This document shows positions 9,525 to 19,755 of a stretch of 64,000 bases of DNA, piece after piece; the first letter of the stretch is position 1, and each line of letters starts with the position of its first letter. The notes beneath the pieces were generated by a model. It was not told where the DNA came from, made no database searches, and saw only the letters and a list, made by a program, of their open reading frames with translations. The position numbers and the translations under genes are program-made. Origin of the DNA: Rattus norvegicus (taxonomy: Eukaryota > Chordata > Mammalia > Rodentia > Muridae); the NCBI RefSeq assembly GCF_036323735.1, contig NC_086026.1:71129039-71193038 (forward strand), read 5' to 3'.

Positions 9525-9870
9525 CATGAACCGTAAATTACATGCTGACACCTTTAATTTGTGCAAAGTATGCCTGGCTGCGCCTGGCACCAGCAGCCGG
9601 CTGCTATAATAAGGTCAATCTATATTCATTGAAGCGGCACTTCATGTGCCTGATAACACAGGGCGGCAGCGGGTGCTGCGGTGACTTCTCCAGGCTGGGG
9701 GGGCGGAAGGGGGACAGCGCGGCTGCAACGTGGGGGTGCCCACTGCTGCTCAGCGAGGCCTGGCACCGGTTGTCTCATCACGTATGCGTGGCATGAACGA
9801 TGTTATGATTTAGCTAATCACTATCAGTTATTCATCCCACTGCTGCCTGGGGACCGTTGCTGTGCATGCA
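9525..9870. promoter_or_regulatory. Candidate conserved noncoding block 2
   Basis: Continues the previous block after a G/C-rich spacer. It contains CCGTAAATTACATG (same CGTAAATTA core as block 1), CCTTTAATTTGTGC, GCCTGATAACAC with a GATA core, and at 9800-9833 a run ATGATTTAGCTAATCACTAT with Hox/Pbx-like and homeodomain cores. Several CpGs survive. No open frame of note. Confidence 0.42.
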
Positions 9871-10017
9871 TGCCTGCCCCCAGCTAGAGAAGCTAAAGAG
9901 GGGGGAGCAGCCCACCCAGCCACCCCTGCCAGTGAGACCACCCAAGGAGCCTATTTGTCCTGGCCTGCAATCTGGTACCCAGTCAGGGACGGACATCTCT
10001 GAGATGAGACTCCTGGC

Positions 10018-10150
10018 AAGAGCCAGACTTTGAAGTCAAAGCCTCCTGGGTTCTAATCCTAGCTCTGCTCCGCCTGAGCTGTGAGAATTTCATTGAGTCA
10101 CCTAACATCTCTGAGTTTCGGTTCTTTTAATCTCTAAAATTGAAACAAAA
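10018..10150 (+). mobile_element. MIR SINE
   Basis: Shows in order the MIR landmarks: CCTCCTGGGTTCTAATCC, GCTCTGCTCC, GTGAGAATTTCATTGAG, ACATCTCTGAGTTTC and AATCTCTAAAATTGAA. MIR is an ancient tRNA-derived SINE shared by all mammals. Confidence 0.8.
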
Positions 10151-10533
10151 AAAAAATCCTGTCAGGGAGAGGGCAAGGGTGTGATGATGTCTCTGGTCCC
10201 CTCTACCTTTGTATCCATATAGGTCTCAGCCTACAAGGAGCAAGTACCTGGTCAGTGGCAACTGCTATCCTCAGAGCCCCTGTGGTCTGGCACATTTGTT
10301 ATTGAGCCAATATCTCTTTTCAGTGAGGACTTAAGGGTGGGGATGAGTTCACCAGTGAACCATCTTGAGCCACACCCCACTGGCATAGAAGCTAGGCTAA
10401 CACAGTCTCTGCTCTCAGAATATCTAAGCTGAAGTTCAGAGTAGAACCTGGGGCACAGTAGAGGGAGGGTCAGAGAGGCAAACAAGGAAGCCAACTGCTG
10501 CTCTTGCGTAGCCTGGAGGCAGAAAGAAGCGAG
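10151..10533. other. Unassigned sequence
   Basis: Nothing recognised. A 127-residue minus-strand frame spans this and the following SINE and is not supported as coding. Confidence 0.5.
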
Positions 10534-10745
10534 AGTGGTGTATGACTCCATCAGGGAAGGACTTACCTTGCAAGCATGAGGACCTGAGTTCGAACCCCAG
10601 AACCTTATAAAACATCCAGGTGTGGTAGGTAGCACAGGCTTGTGAATGAATCTTCAGAGCTCACTAGTTTTGTTAAGTCAGCAAGCTCCACCCCATTGAG
10701 AGACCCACTCACACATGTACATATGTGTGTGTACACATGAACACA
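10534..10745 (+). mobile_element. tRNA-derived SINE (B4/RSINE type)
   Basis: A GCAAGCATGAGGACCTGAG head, GTTCGAACCCCAG (the B-box region of the pol III promoter), a CCAGGTGTGGTAGGTAGCAC segment, a GAGAGACCCACTC segment and a short CA/TG-rich tail follow in order. Confidence 0.7.
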
Positions 10746-11480
10746 CATACATATGCAGAAAGGGGAGATGAGAGGAGGGGAGGGAATAGAGAGGAGGAAC
10801 AGAGGGGCACCCAGGCATAGTGATCAGCAGTGCCCATATTCCCGATGTGTATCTAAACTCTGTCCTAACCAGTGTCTGGCTTCCCTGCCCCTCCTAAAAA
10901 GAGCCAGCTCTGCTCCCACATCCCATATACCAAAAGAAGAGGTGAAGTGGGCATCATTTCTACTCACTGCTGCCCTTCACCACACTGGATCCTGCCTCCC
11001 TAGGAAAAACATTTCCTTCAGTGGTATAGCCTCTGACAAGGGGCCCACCCTCTGTAAATTGTTCTAACTGAACCCATTGGTTCACTACAAAGTAAAAACG
11101 AAAGTAGAGGACTAGTTGGAGCAGGTGAGAGTCAGCAGAGGTGGCGGGGACCAGACGTGATCAAAAACTACCATATATATGCGGGAAACTGTCAAAACGA
11201 GAGCAAGAGGTATTTATAATTAATATATGCTAATAAAAACTTTAAATGAAAATTAAACACAGCTTCCCTGAACCCCTTGTCAAGAAACCCAATCTCCCCG
11301 TAGCTCTCTATGTGCTGTAGATTTAAGCACATCCTCAGTTTGCCAGCTTCAACATCTCCTTTAAGGAGGCATCCCACCTTGGGGCCTCATGTTCCTCTAC
11401 TTGATGGGTGCCAACCATTGCTTGTCTGTCAACTCCCATGGCGACCACCTCCTTGACCTCACCATCAGAGGAAGGGGAGG
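10746..11480. other. Unassigned, possibly an LTR remnant
   Basis: CCTCTGACAAGGGGCCCACC at about 11028, then TGTAAATTGTTCTAACTGAA and CCATTGGTTCACTA near 11072, look like the 3' part of a rodent retroviral or MaLR-type LTR. The same CATTGGTTCACTA occurs at 1785 in the LTR block. I could not fix boundaries. The rest holds nothing recognised. Confidence 0.35.
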
Positions 11481-11501
11481 AAGGTATACCTCATCCTGAC
11501 C

Positions 11502-11504
<3 letters not shown>

Positions 11505-11537
<33 letters not shown>

Positions 11538-11694
11538 ATCTATGCTTGTATGTATATGTATCTACATATATGTAAACACATGTATATGTTTGTGTGTAAT
11601 ACATACATACATATACACACATACACACATATACATACATACACACAGATACATACATATACACATATACATATACTTTCTCTCTCTCTCTCTC
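11505..11694. repeat. (CA)n, (ATAC)n-like and (TC)n cluster
   Basis: (CA)n at 11505-11536 is followed by degenerate ATAC/TATG repeats and ends in a perfect TC run at 11678-11694. Confidence 0.93.
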
Positions 11695-11835
11695 CACTTT
11701 ACACATCTGATGCCATCCTTGACCAGCACTCTCTCTGCCCAGCCCGTTGTCTGACACAGCCTCCTACTTCCTCTTCCTCTGATACTTTCTACCTGCTGTC
11801 CTATACCCATAGTTCCCACCACACCTGACAGTCTA

Positions 11836-11912
11836 TGTGGGTTCTGGGGATCAAGCTCCAGTCCTCATGCTTGAGAAGCAGGCACTGTACTGATGGAAAC
11901 ATCTCCCCACCC
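11836..11912 (-). mobile_element. SINE head fragment, antisense
   Basis: GTGGGTTCTGGGGATCAAGC, CCTCATGCTTGAGAAGCAGG and CATCTCCCCACCC are the complement of a rodent tRNA-type SINE head. Confidence 0.65.
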
Positions 11913-12888
11913 TTGGCTGTTTGCTTGTGAGGTTCCTAGGCATTTCCTGTCAATGTCAAGCAAATGGTTGTATCCCCAAATAGGGACTGAGGCCAGGACA
12001 GGAGGTGGGGGTGGGGCTTGGGGGGTGTCAAATGCAGAAGGCCAGGATGTACTACAGTTGAGTGGGATGAGGTTAGGTCAGGACAACTGGGAGATTAAAA
12101 GGGGAGGGAACTCAAGGCCAGACCCTGAAGGAGTCCCACATAGAGAGGCTGGGCAATGGATCCACCATTGCCCAAGGCCAAGGAAAAGAGAAAGAAAAGG
12201 GATCATGTGACCTGGAACTGAAAGTCCAGAGGGAATCTACTGGATGCCAAGAATACAAAGGACATAAGGACAGAATGCCGCTGAGAGAAGGCAGGCAGGA
12301 ACTGATTGGTTCTTAAAGCAGAATCCAGGAAGGGAGCTGAAGAAAGGGTTGGAAACTGGAGAGAGGTGTGCAGTCTTAAGGACCAAGTTCCCAGCACCCC
12401 ATTATGACCTTAGTGAAGATGCCTAAGAGATGGCGGAGTTCAGACAATAACAGTGGGATCATGGTCCACATGTAGAGCACATCCTTGGGCAGAGCGATGG
12501 CCTTCATCAGAGGAAGGGGAGGGAGGTGCAGGGATGTGGGGCTCACATTGGAAGATAGCTCTCTTTCTAGATGCTATTTCCTGAGCAAAGTGAGAGTGGG
12601 AGAGATATGGGCAGCAGTGGAGGTGTGGACAGGAGGAAGGATGCAGCTGAAAGTTTCCTTGGAGAATAGGTCGTAGGACCACTGCAGCACCACCATGGAG
12701 AGACAGACAGCAGCCCTGGGGTTCAAGGTGATGAGAGCAGATGCAAATCGGCTCGCCTCCTCTCTAGCTACTTCTTGGTATGTGGGTAAAAATCTCTGAA
12801 CAGAGGAATTGGCTATAGCTAAGTTGGGCCATGGCTTCTGAAGACAAAGATGATAGAGACAGAATAGAAGGGAAAGGGGGCTTGGAAG
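11913..12888. other. Unassigned sequence
   Basis: About 1 kb of G/A-rich single-copy-looking sequence. Frames up to 105 residues are unremarkable. No repeat family, splice pattern or conserved-looking block recognised. Confidence 0.5.
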
Positions 12889-13190
12889 AGTAAGGCACTA
12901 CGGCACAAGCTTGGACCCAAGTTCAAGTACCCAGCACCCATGTAAATAAAAGTCAGGCAGGACAGCATACCTCTAATCCCAGCAGTAGAGAGGTGATGAC
13001 AGGAAGAGCTGTAGGGCTTGCTGGCCAGTGTGTCTACCCTCGTTAGTGAGCTCCAGACTCAGTGAGAGACCCTGCTCAAACTCTGAGGTGAGGAAGACAT
13101 GGGCCTCTGGTCTCCAAGCACACACGCATGCACACTTATCCACACACACATGAGCGTGTACACATATGCGCACACATATACCACACACTT
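12889..13190 (+). mobile_element. B4/RSINE-type SINE, near full length
   Basis: Order: AAGTTCAAGTACCCAGCACC, CTAATCCCAGCAGTAGAG, GGCTTGCTGGCCAGTGTGTC, GTGAGCTCCAGACTCAGTGA, GAGACCCTGCTCAAAC, GGGCCTCTGGTCTCC and a CA-rich tail. Pol III-transcribed class of element, now decayed. Confidence 0.8.
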
Positions 13191-13499
13191 AGAAAAGAAA
13201 GGCCAGCTGGGCACTGGAAGTGTGGGGGACTCTCAAATCAACAGAGTTAATAGACACTAACAGAAGCCACGGGGATTCTAGGGTCTGGGGGGTGCTTTCC
13301 GTGAAGGCCAGAATTACTTCTTCTCCCAGCTGCCTCCCAAGACTGGCCTCAGTGGAGATCCACACCATGCCTGGCTCAGGCACAGGCAGACCAGAGTCTT
13401 ACATTATGTGAACAGCCTTACATTATGTGGGACTGAGCTGCTGCTGGCCAAACCCTCTCAGACACACCATCTCCTCAAACCACAGCCTAGATGGCTGCG

Positions 13500-13745
13500 C
13501 TCAACAACCGTGTGTTTAAAAAGCAATAAGACTAAATGCTTTTCCGTTTCCCCTTTGAGAGCCTGCGTATGATAAATGATAGGCAATTTCATGGTTGGAG
13601 TTTCAATTTCCAGAAATATTAGTGCTATTCCCCAAACTCTACTTCCGAGATAAATTCTTTTTGGCAGTCTCTCCCATTGTCTTCTAATTCCCCAATTCAG
13701 AATATACCCGGAGGTCTGCTGTGAGGCTCATCAGCTCGGCCCCAG
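13500..13745. promoter_or_regulatory. Candidate conserved noncoding block 3
   Basis: A repeat-free, AT-rich stretch with well-formed motifs: GCGTATGATAAATGATAGGC (two GATA cores), AGAAATATTAGTGC and CGAGATAAATTC. It is sharply different from flanking SINEs and simple repeats. Coding potential is absent. The call is by texture only. Confidence 0.38.
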
Positions 13746-13819
13746 CATCCACCTGTCTGCTCTGCTTTGGAAATGGGGGGTCTCCTGCCTCCCACACTCT
13801 CAGATTCGTTTATCGTTTG

Positions 13820-14100
13820 TTTCCAGCGTGTGGGTATTTATTAGGCACCGTCTGTGTGCTCAGCTCCGCACAAAGCGTTATGATGGTGGGTCCAAGGGAG
13901 AGAGCTGCAATCAATCATTCAGTCAACAAATATTGATCATGCATGGAGCCCCTTCAGTCTCAAGACGACAACTCCACAGAGCCTTTCTCCCACCTCGTGT
14001 TTGTTCCATACTGCCCACATTACAGTATTGGAAAACTGAGGCTCACTGCTTACTTAGTAAAGTCAAGCTGGACTAAGTACACAGGAGCAAGGTGAGACAC
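13820..14100 (-). mobile_element. MIR-like ancient SINE, antisense
   Basis: TTCAGTCAACAAATATTGATC and GGAAAACTGAGGCTCA are typical of antisense MIR-class elements ('cattcaacaaatatttattga', 'gaaactgaggctcaga'). Boundaries are uncertain, and more than one old fragment may be merged. Confidence 0.5.
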
Positions 14101-14177
14101 GGAGAATATTTTCTCTTACTATCTTACCTATATATTCATTCACTGCAGGGAAGAGAACACACACACATTCCGCAGCA

Positions 14178-14308
14178 TATGTGCAGAAGTCAGGGGCCCT
14201 CTTACTGCGGTCAGTTCTCTCCTTCTATGTGGGTTCTGAGGAACTGAACTCAAGTCATCAGGGCTGGTAGCAAGTCCCTTTGTCTACTGGGCCATTTTGC
14301 TGGCCCAA
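14178..14308 (-). mobile_element. tRNA-derived SINE, antisense
   Basis: GTGCAGAAGTCAGGGG, CAGTTCTCTCCTTC, TGTGGGTTCTGAGGAACTGA and GGGCCATTTTGCTGGCCC are the complement of an RSINE/B3-type element. Confidence 0.7.
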
Positions 14309-14490
14309 GAAGAACATTTTCTAAGCACTAATGATGGATCAGACACTACACTGAGTGCTTGACCGGCCCTCTGCACAGGACTCTAAGCTACTTATCTTTA
14401 GGGCTATCCGAAGTGAGGCTCAGAAGCTAAATGACTTGCTCCACAGTCAACGCAGTCAGTCCCAAGTCACAGAGTAATGTTGTTTGGAGG
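14309..14490 (-). mobile_element. MIR-like fragment, antisense
   Basis: TTCTAAGCACTAATGATGG, CAGACACTACACTGAGTGCT and GTGAGGCTCAGAAGCTAAAT give the MIR antisense pattern. It abuts a younger SINE. Confidence 0.55.
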
Positions 14491-14789
14491 CATCAGTGCT
14501 CCTACAGAGTCCGACCTATCCTCTCACTTCTTTCCCCAAGACTTACAGCCCTCTACCTCGCTGAACCCTCTAGGCTTTCCCAGGCTCTAGACTAGGGAGC
14601 CACTGATGCCCAGGCAAGCTCGCTTCCCAACCAAACCTTCCCATCACAGGTCAGATGCCCCTTAGCCTTATCTCTCTTCTCCCTATCTTCCACTCCCTCT
14701 CCAGAGATGTTTTCTCTTGCCCCAGATGCCTTTTTCCCCCCTTATGGTCTCATGGTTTCCCATCAAACAACAAGGCAGAATTTAGTATT

Positions 14790-15160
14790 GTCATCCCTTT
14801 CATGTTGCCATAACAAAACACTCGTGGCTGGTTACTTTATTAAGAAACAATGTTTACTTAGCTTGTGGTTTTGGAGGTTGATAGTAGCAAATGGGATGCC
14901 CACCCCTGTCTGACCTCAGCAAATGTCCCCTTTGACTGCACCTCAGTAGGGCAAGGAATGAAGCCATCTGTGTACAGAAGGAACCAGACACAGGGGGCTG
15001 CCTTGCTTTATAATATTCCATGAGGCCTTATCGATTACTTTCAAAGTCAGTGGCCCAATTACCTCTATTCCCCTCCATTAAAAGGACCATCACCACAATA
15101 CCATCACAGTGAGGGTCAAGCCCCAGCAGCAAGTTCCTCCTAAGTCCTGAGGGTACTGTG
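14790..15160. mobile_element. Ancient interspersed repeat, possibly URR1-related
   Basis: TTCATGTTGCCATAACAAAA, TGTTTACTTAGCTTGTGG and AAGTTCCTCC fit a widespread family beginning with a 'CTGCTGTGACAAA'-like motif and carrying a 'TTACTTGGCTTACAG'-like motif. The better copies in this window are at 35255 and 62790. Heavily diverged and uncertain. Confidence 0.35.
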
Positions 15161-15568
15161 AGGCCAAAGACTCAGTCTCTCAGAGTCAAGGAAGTAGAGT
15201 TGATTGGGACAAGATCATCACATGGAGGGAAGGATCAATAAGAACAGTATAGTATGAATACAAGTAGACAGGGAAAACATCCGTAACTGAATGAGTGAAA
15301 AGAACAGAAGAGGAACTAACTCAGTGACCTGGTTCAACCACACCAGAGCAGGCTGGGATGAACAGAAGAACTGGTCAGAGCAGAAGTATAGGCTAGAACA
15401 GAGCAGGACAACACGAGAGACTGGGGTTCCACAGAGTGGAACCAGGTGGAGCCAACCAACCCGACCAGTCAGGACAAATGAGAGGGTTGCAGAACACAGT
15501 CCCACAGCTAGCGGCTATGGACTACATAAACCAAGAATCATTCCACTGGTGTCCCCTGGACTGCTGCC
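15161..15568. other. Unassigned, GA- and AACAGA-rich sequence
   Basis: Contains several loose repeats of AGAACAGA and GAGCAGG. Frames up to 95 residues are unrecognised. It may include decayed 5' flank of the pseudogene that follows. Confidence 0.4.
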
Positions 15569-15971
15569 ATGACACCCAGACTGAGGGAAATCTGGAAACT
15601 TCAGACTCACAAAAGCCATAGCAACAGCTGCACTAGTGAGCAGCAGAAGTACCCGGGAGGCCATGGTAGCGCTGACGGCATACACTACCACAGGACCAAC
15701 TTCAGCATGTATCGTCAGGTGCTGTGGGAAAGTTGGTGGATGCCTGGCTTTGCCACTCAGAAAAGAACAAGAGCTTCTGCCCCACTGTCAACCTTGGGAA
15801 ACTGTAGATGTTGGTCAGTGAGCAGACATGGGTAAATGATCCCAAAAACCAAGACTGGGGCTGCCCCCGTCACTGGTGTGATGCTGCAGAAGCAGGCTGC
15901 AGTCGTGAAGGCCAACTGCTGCTACAGAAGAGCTGAGGTGATTGGAGTGCTGGGGATGCCGTGTCACCTAA
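15569..15971 (+). pseudogene. Rpl27a-ps: Processed pseudogene of ribosomal protein L27a
   Basis: RPL27A is a 148-residue protein of the large ribosomal subunit. From ATG 15569 the first 45 codons are colinear with it without a gap: the decayed start, then PGGHGSADGIHYHRTNF (about 15653-15703) where the protein has PGGRGNAGGMHHHRINF. Later pieces appear in other frames: GKVG (frame shift near 15725), NKSFCPTVNLGKL (frame shift before 15763), an in-frame TAG at 15805-15807 in place of the conserved Trp, MLVSEQT, KTKTGAAP (third frame shift near 15838), then a deletion of about a dozen codons, and KQAAVVKA/RRAE near the end. It has no introns, so it is a retrocopy made by L1 machinery. No poly-A tail or target duplication remains, so it is old. 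It cannot make L27a. Confidence 0.88.
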
Positions 15972-16734
15972 GCTTCACCAAGATACTAAGGGTGCAGCTT
16001 GCGCTTGGCACGCTGAAAGTTCGTTTCTCTGACAAGAGGGCCTCCCGAGCCTGGCAAGGGGCAGCCTGTCCACCCTGCACCTATCGACCTGAGCCACCAG
16101 GAGCCATGGTTCCCAGGAGAAGTCAGGAGATAAAGGGGGCATAATCTGCCCCAGCAGGGATGAAGATGTTCCAAAGAGACACTGCACTCTTCCCCTTGGT
16201 GTTCAGACTATTGAGACAGTGCATGGCAGGAAATTGGAATTTTCCCAGGAGTATCATGTTGGAAGAAGAAAACTCTTAACCTTGGTGCCAGCTAGAGGGG
16301 AGCTTGTCCTCAGAATGAGATTTCACAGGGCTCTGACAACTTCAGGACAGACCGGACCTAAGATAATACTGATGGAGTCAGTGAGGGATAGGACCACTCC
16401 TTGATCCTGATTTCTTAGATGTGGACACCTCTTGCCCTCTATGCAGCCCCAACCCTGGTGTCAGGGCTCTAAAGATAGACCTTTGGGGAGGGGGTCACTA
16501 GATCTCTGTTCCTCTCTCCAGTGTGGGCACATTGACTAAACTTCTCTCCGCTTTTCCTACACCTTTAGGCAGCCTCTGGAGGATAGGTAGCCCTGCCTAG
16601 ACTTGTTACAGTGCTCTGTAACAAGTGCATCCTGCTCTGACCTCAACCACTCCATTAGTAGAGTCACATTTTATGTTATCTTTAAATATTTTTAACATTT
16701 ATTACTTTATCGGGGCGGAGGGTGTGCCTGTGCC
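15972..16734. other. Unassigned sequence
   Basis: Downstream of the pseudogene. No clear match to the short L27a 3' untranslated region, no poly-A and no repeat family recognised. Confidence 0.5.
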
Positions 16735-16887
16735 TGGGCACATGTGTGGAGGTCAGAAGACTCCGACTGGCAGGAATCAGGTCACTTCTACCGTGTCAGG
16801 CCTAGATGGAACTCAGGTCGATAGGCTTGGTGTTAGGCACCTTGGCACAAATACCTTTAACCTTCTAAACCAGCCAGATGGCCCCAA
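16735..16887 (-). mobile_element. tRNA-derived SINE, antisense
   Basis: GTGTGGAGGTCAGAAGACTC, CAGGCCTAGATGGAACTCAG, TAACCTTCTAAACCAGC and CAGATGGCCCC are the complement of a rodent tRNA-type SINE. Confidence 0.68.
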
Positions 16888-16980
16888 GGGCACATTTTAA
16901 GACACATTCGACCTCACAAGGGACCTTCATTCCCATCTACTAGAAACGAAAGTCCGATCCTTCATCACAATGACAGGTAC

Positions 16981-17073
16981 CCATGGAGGTCAGGAGACAG
17001 TCTTAGAATGCCTGATGTGGGTTCTGTGAACCAAATTCGGTGTTCCTAACCACTGACCCATCTCCTCAATCCG
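16981..17073 (-). mobile_element. tRNA-derived SINE fragment, antisense
   Basis: CATGGAGGTCAGGAGACAG, TGTGGGTTCTGTGAACC and CTAACCACTGACCCATCTCC repeat the pattern of the preceding element, from which it is separated by about 90 bp. Confidence 0.68.
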
Positions 17074-17148
17074 CAAATGGGATTTTTCAACCTGGGACAA
17101 ACCCCTGAGAGCTTTTCAAAAGTTAGAGGCCAAATAGAAGCCTGAAGT

Positions 17149-17150
<2 letters not shown>

Positions 17151-17203
<53 letters not shown>

Positions 17204-17475
17204 CTTGTGTGAATCTTGGTGTCTCTATGTGTGCCAGTGTGTCTATGTGTGTACATCTGTGTCTGTCTCCATGTGTGACTGTGTGTACATGTCTCTGTGT
17301 CTGTCTATGTGTGCACATGTCTCTGTGGGTGTCTGTGTATGTTTCTGTGTGTATTAGTGTGTGTGTGAATATGTCTGTGTGTGCATCTATGTGTGCATCT
17401 GTGTGTGGGTCTCTCAGTGTGTGAATGTATCTGTGTGTCTCTGTGTGTGTCTGTGTGCATGTGACTGCATGTGGT
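17151..17475. repeat. (GT)n and degenerate GTGTCT repeats
   Basis: A perfect (GT)24 at 17151-17198 is followed by about 280 bp of degenerate TGTGTG/TGTCTC/TGTGCA. Cys/Val-rich and His/Thr-rich frames on the two strands are artefacts. Confidence 0.95.
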
Positions 17476-17489
17476 ATATGTGCCCCATG

Positions 17490-17744
17490 TGTATGCACAG
17501 AAGCCAGAGAAAGATTCCAGGTGTCCTTCTACTCTCCACCTTATTTTCTTGAGACAGGGTCTCTTGCTGAATCTGAATTAGTCTGGCAGCCAGCAAGCCC
17601 ATGATCCTCCTGTCTCCACTCCCCACAGCCCTGGAGTTACAGGCAAATTCATAGCCAACTGCACCCTTTTTATTTACATGGGTGCTTGGGACTCGAACTC
17701 AGGTCTTCATGCTTGCATAGCAAGCACTCTCAGCCTCTGGGGTC
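17490..17744 (-). mobile_element. B4/RSINE-type SINE, antisense, near full length
   Basis: Minus-strand order: GAGTGCTTGCTATGCAAGC, GTTCGAGTCCCAAGC (pol III B box), GTAACTCCAGGGCTGTGG, GGCTTGCTGGCTGCC, GAGACCCTGTCTCAAG and a CTCTGGCTTCTGTG block. The tail region faces the GT tract at 17151-17475, as is common for these elements. Confidence 0.78.
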
Positions 17745-18325
17745 CAGCTATGATTCTAATGAGAGTGTGCCTTCCCATCCCAGCGTCCTTGTGAGGCCAC
17801 ACACTCCAGAAGACTGGAGGAACTCCCTCACCCATCTGGAGCTAAATTTCTGCCAAGGATAAGTGCACAGAGACTTTGCAGACAGCCCCAACCTCTTGAG
17901 AAGACAGTGGCAGCAGAGGGATTTTCCTCTGGGGAGCAAATGACAACACCGTGCCTGTTTGTTTTCTGCACAGGAAGGAGCCAGGAACATCTGCTCCAAG
18001 AAGCTACTTGAAAGATAATCAGGCTGCTATGTTGCCAAAACAGCTGTGCATCAGGCAGAGTGGGGGTTGGGAGGTAGAAGAGGACGAGGAGGGAGGGGGA
18101 TGAAGGAGAGCATTGAGGGAGCTGTATGCAGTGCCCACCCAACCCATAGGCCCCAGACCTTCCAGGAAGCTCCTTTCACCTGGGGATGAGGATCCAGAAA
18201 GATGCTGGATCCAGTCTGCATGTAATGCAGTCTCAAGTCAAATCCAGGGACAGAATGGACAATGTTGAATTCTACCTGTGGCTGGGAATGCTGCAATGAA
18301 AGGAAGGTTAAAGACATCTTTCCTT
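17745..18325. other. Unassigned single-copy sequence
   Basis: No family recognised. Minus-strand frames of 104 and 125 residues overlap here without homology that I can see. Confidence 0.5.
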
Positions 18326-18592
18326 GGGGCTGGAGAGATGGTTCTGTTAGTAAAAGGCTTGTACAAGTCCTAGAGTCGACGTTCAGAACCCTAGCACCCA
18401 TCCACCCACCTACATGAAAGCTAAGCACATTTCTGTAATCCTAGTGCTACAGAGAGACAGACGGATCCCTAGAACTCATTAGCCAGCCTCAATGAATGGG
18501 TGAGCTCCCAGTTCCATGAGGCTAGAACAAACTACTGGATACCTATAAGGAAGACACTGCTATCAGTTTCTGGTCTCTGCTAGCACAGGCCA

Positions 18593-18643
<51 letters not shown>
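18326..18643 (+). mobile_element. B4/RSINE-type SINE with (CA)n tail
   Basis: GGGGCTGGAGAGATGG head, CCTAGCACCC, CTGTAATCCTAGTGCTACAG, AATGGGTGAGCTCCC and GGTCTCTGCTAG lead into a perfect (AC)n at 18595-18643. Confidence 0.82.
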
Positions 18644-18645
<2 letters not shown>

Positions 18646-18649
18646 TAAA

Positions 18650-19171
18650 AATAACTCGTCATCAAGAAGAGAAAACTCACACTGAATGAAAGCAGATCAT
18701 TATGAGATGCCAACACTGGATGACAGAGCTGTGAAAATTATCTTACAAAGAGCACAAAGCAGACAGGAGACAAATACTGCAGCAGCCATGTGGATATGTT
18801 TGGAACAAACAAGAACCCAGAAAGCACCAGCAAAATTTGGAAGATACAAACGGGAAACAGACGGGAAGTTTAGGACTGAAATGTACAATAACCAAACTGA
18901 AAAGGCCCAGTGAGTGGGCTCACGAGCAGAAGGGAGGGGAGAGAGAAACACTCAGCTGCAGACAGAGGCATAGTAATCCACACCATCTGAAAGGCAAAGG
19001 GAAAACAGACTAAAAGAAAACTGTGGAGAGGGTTGCAGCAGAGAACTGTATGAGCTAAGCCAAAGACCTGATTTCATGTCATTGGGATCCCCAAAGACAA
19101 ATAGGCACTGAAGAGATTCTATAAGGAATAATGGCTGACAGTTTCCCCCAAATTCTATGAATCCTTAGAAA
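18650..19171 (+). mobile_element. Ancient L1 (L1M/HAL1-like), 5' segment
   Basis: A-rich sequence with the landmarks of the ORF1 region of ancient mammalian L1: a CCAAAGACCTG segment, CATTGGGATCCCC, GAAGAGATTCTATAAGG and AATAATGGCTGACAGTTTCC ('ataatggctgaaaacttcc' in the family). Frames are broken. It is the first part of a mosaic continuing to about 22530. Confidence 0.65.
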
Positions 19172-19380
19172 GAGGAAATGGAGGGACGGCTCAGTAGTTA
19201 AACGTACTCGCTGCTCTTCCAGAGAACCCAAGTTTAGTTCCCAGCACCCATGTCAGGTGGCTCCCAACAACCTGTTACTCCAGCTCCAAGGGATTTGATG
19301 CCCTCTTCTGGCTTCTGATGGTACCTGCAAACACATGGTATACACTTAGAAAGATACACATATAACCATAAATAAACAGA
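19172..19380 (+). mobile_element. B3-type SINE inserted in the L1
   Basis: ACGGCTCAGTAGTTAAACG head, CTGCTCTTCCAGAGAACCC, AGTTCCCAGCACCC, CTCCAGCTCCAAGGGATTTG, GCCCTCTTCTGGC and ATAAATAA tail are in B3 order. It interrupts the ancient L1. Confidence 0.82.
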
Positions 19381-19394
19381 ACACCACCCATGCT

Positions 19395-19755
19395 TTGAGG
19401 GTTAGTATTAATTATCCACTTCACAAAATATAGACTCACCTAAGAAGAGTCTCTATGATGGATTGTCTATGTCACACTGACCTTTGGCTTGTCTGGGTGG
19501 GGTCGAGAGTATCTTGATTGTGTCAATGAAGATGACCTGGCCACTGTGAGCAACACCATTCCCTAGGCAGGGAATCCTATATGGGTAGAGTAAGCATATG
19601 TGCACTGATTCTCTGTCTTCTCTCAACTATTCTGCAATGTGACTACTTCAAGTTCCTCCTGCTTTAACTTCTCCACAGCGATGGGCTATAACCTGGACTT
19701 CTTCCTCAAGTTGCTTCTGTCAGGGTATTTTAGCACAACAGGGAAAAAACTAATG
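19395..19755. mobile_element. URR1-like rodent repeat
   Basis: CACCATTCCCTAGGCAGGGA, TCTCAACTATTCTGCAATGTG, CTTCTCCACAGCGATGGGC and AAGTTGCTTCTGTCAGGGTA, TTTTAGCACAACAGG match a common rodent-restricted interspersed family (non-autonomous, hAT-like by my recollection). It sits within the ancient L1. Confidence 0.55.

Noticed and set aside
1785..11085. Shared CATTGGTTCACTA at 1785 and about 11072 as evidence of one LTR family
   Set aside because: Only 13 bases match, and the surrounding sequence does not align well enough by eye.
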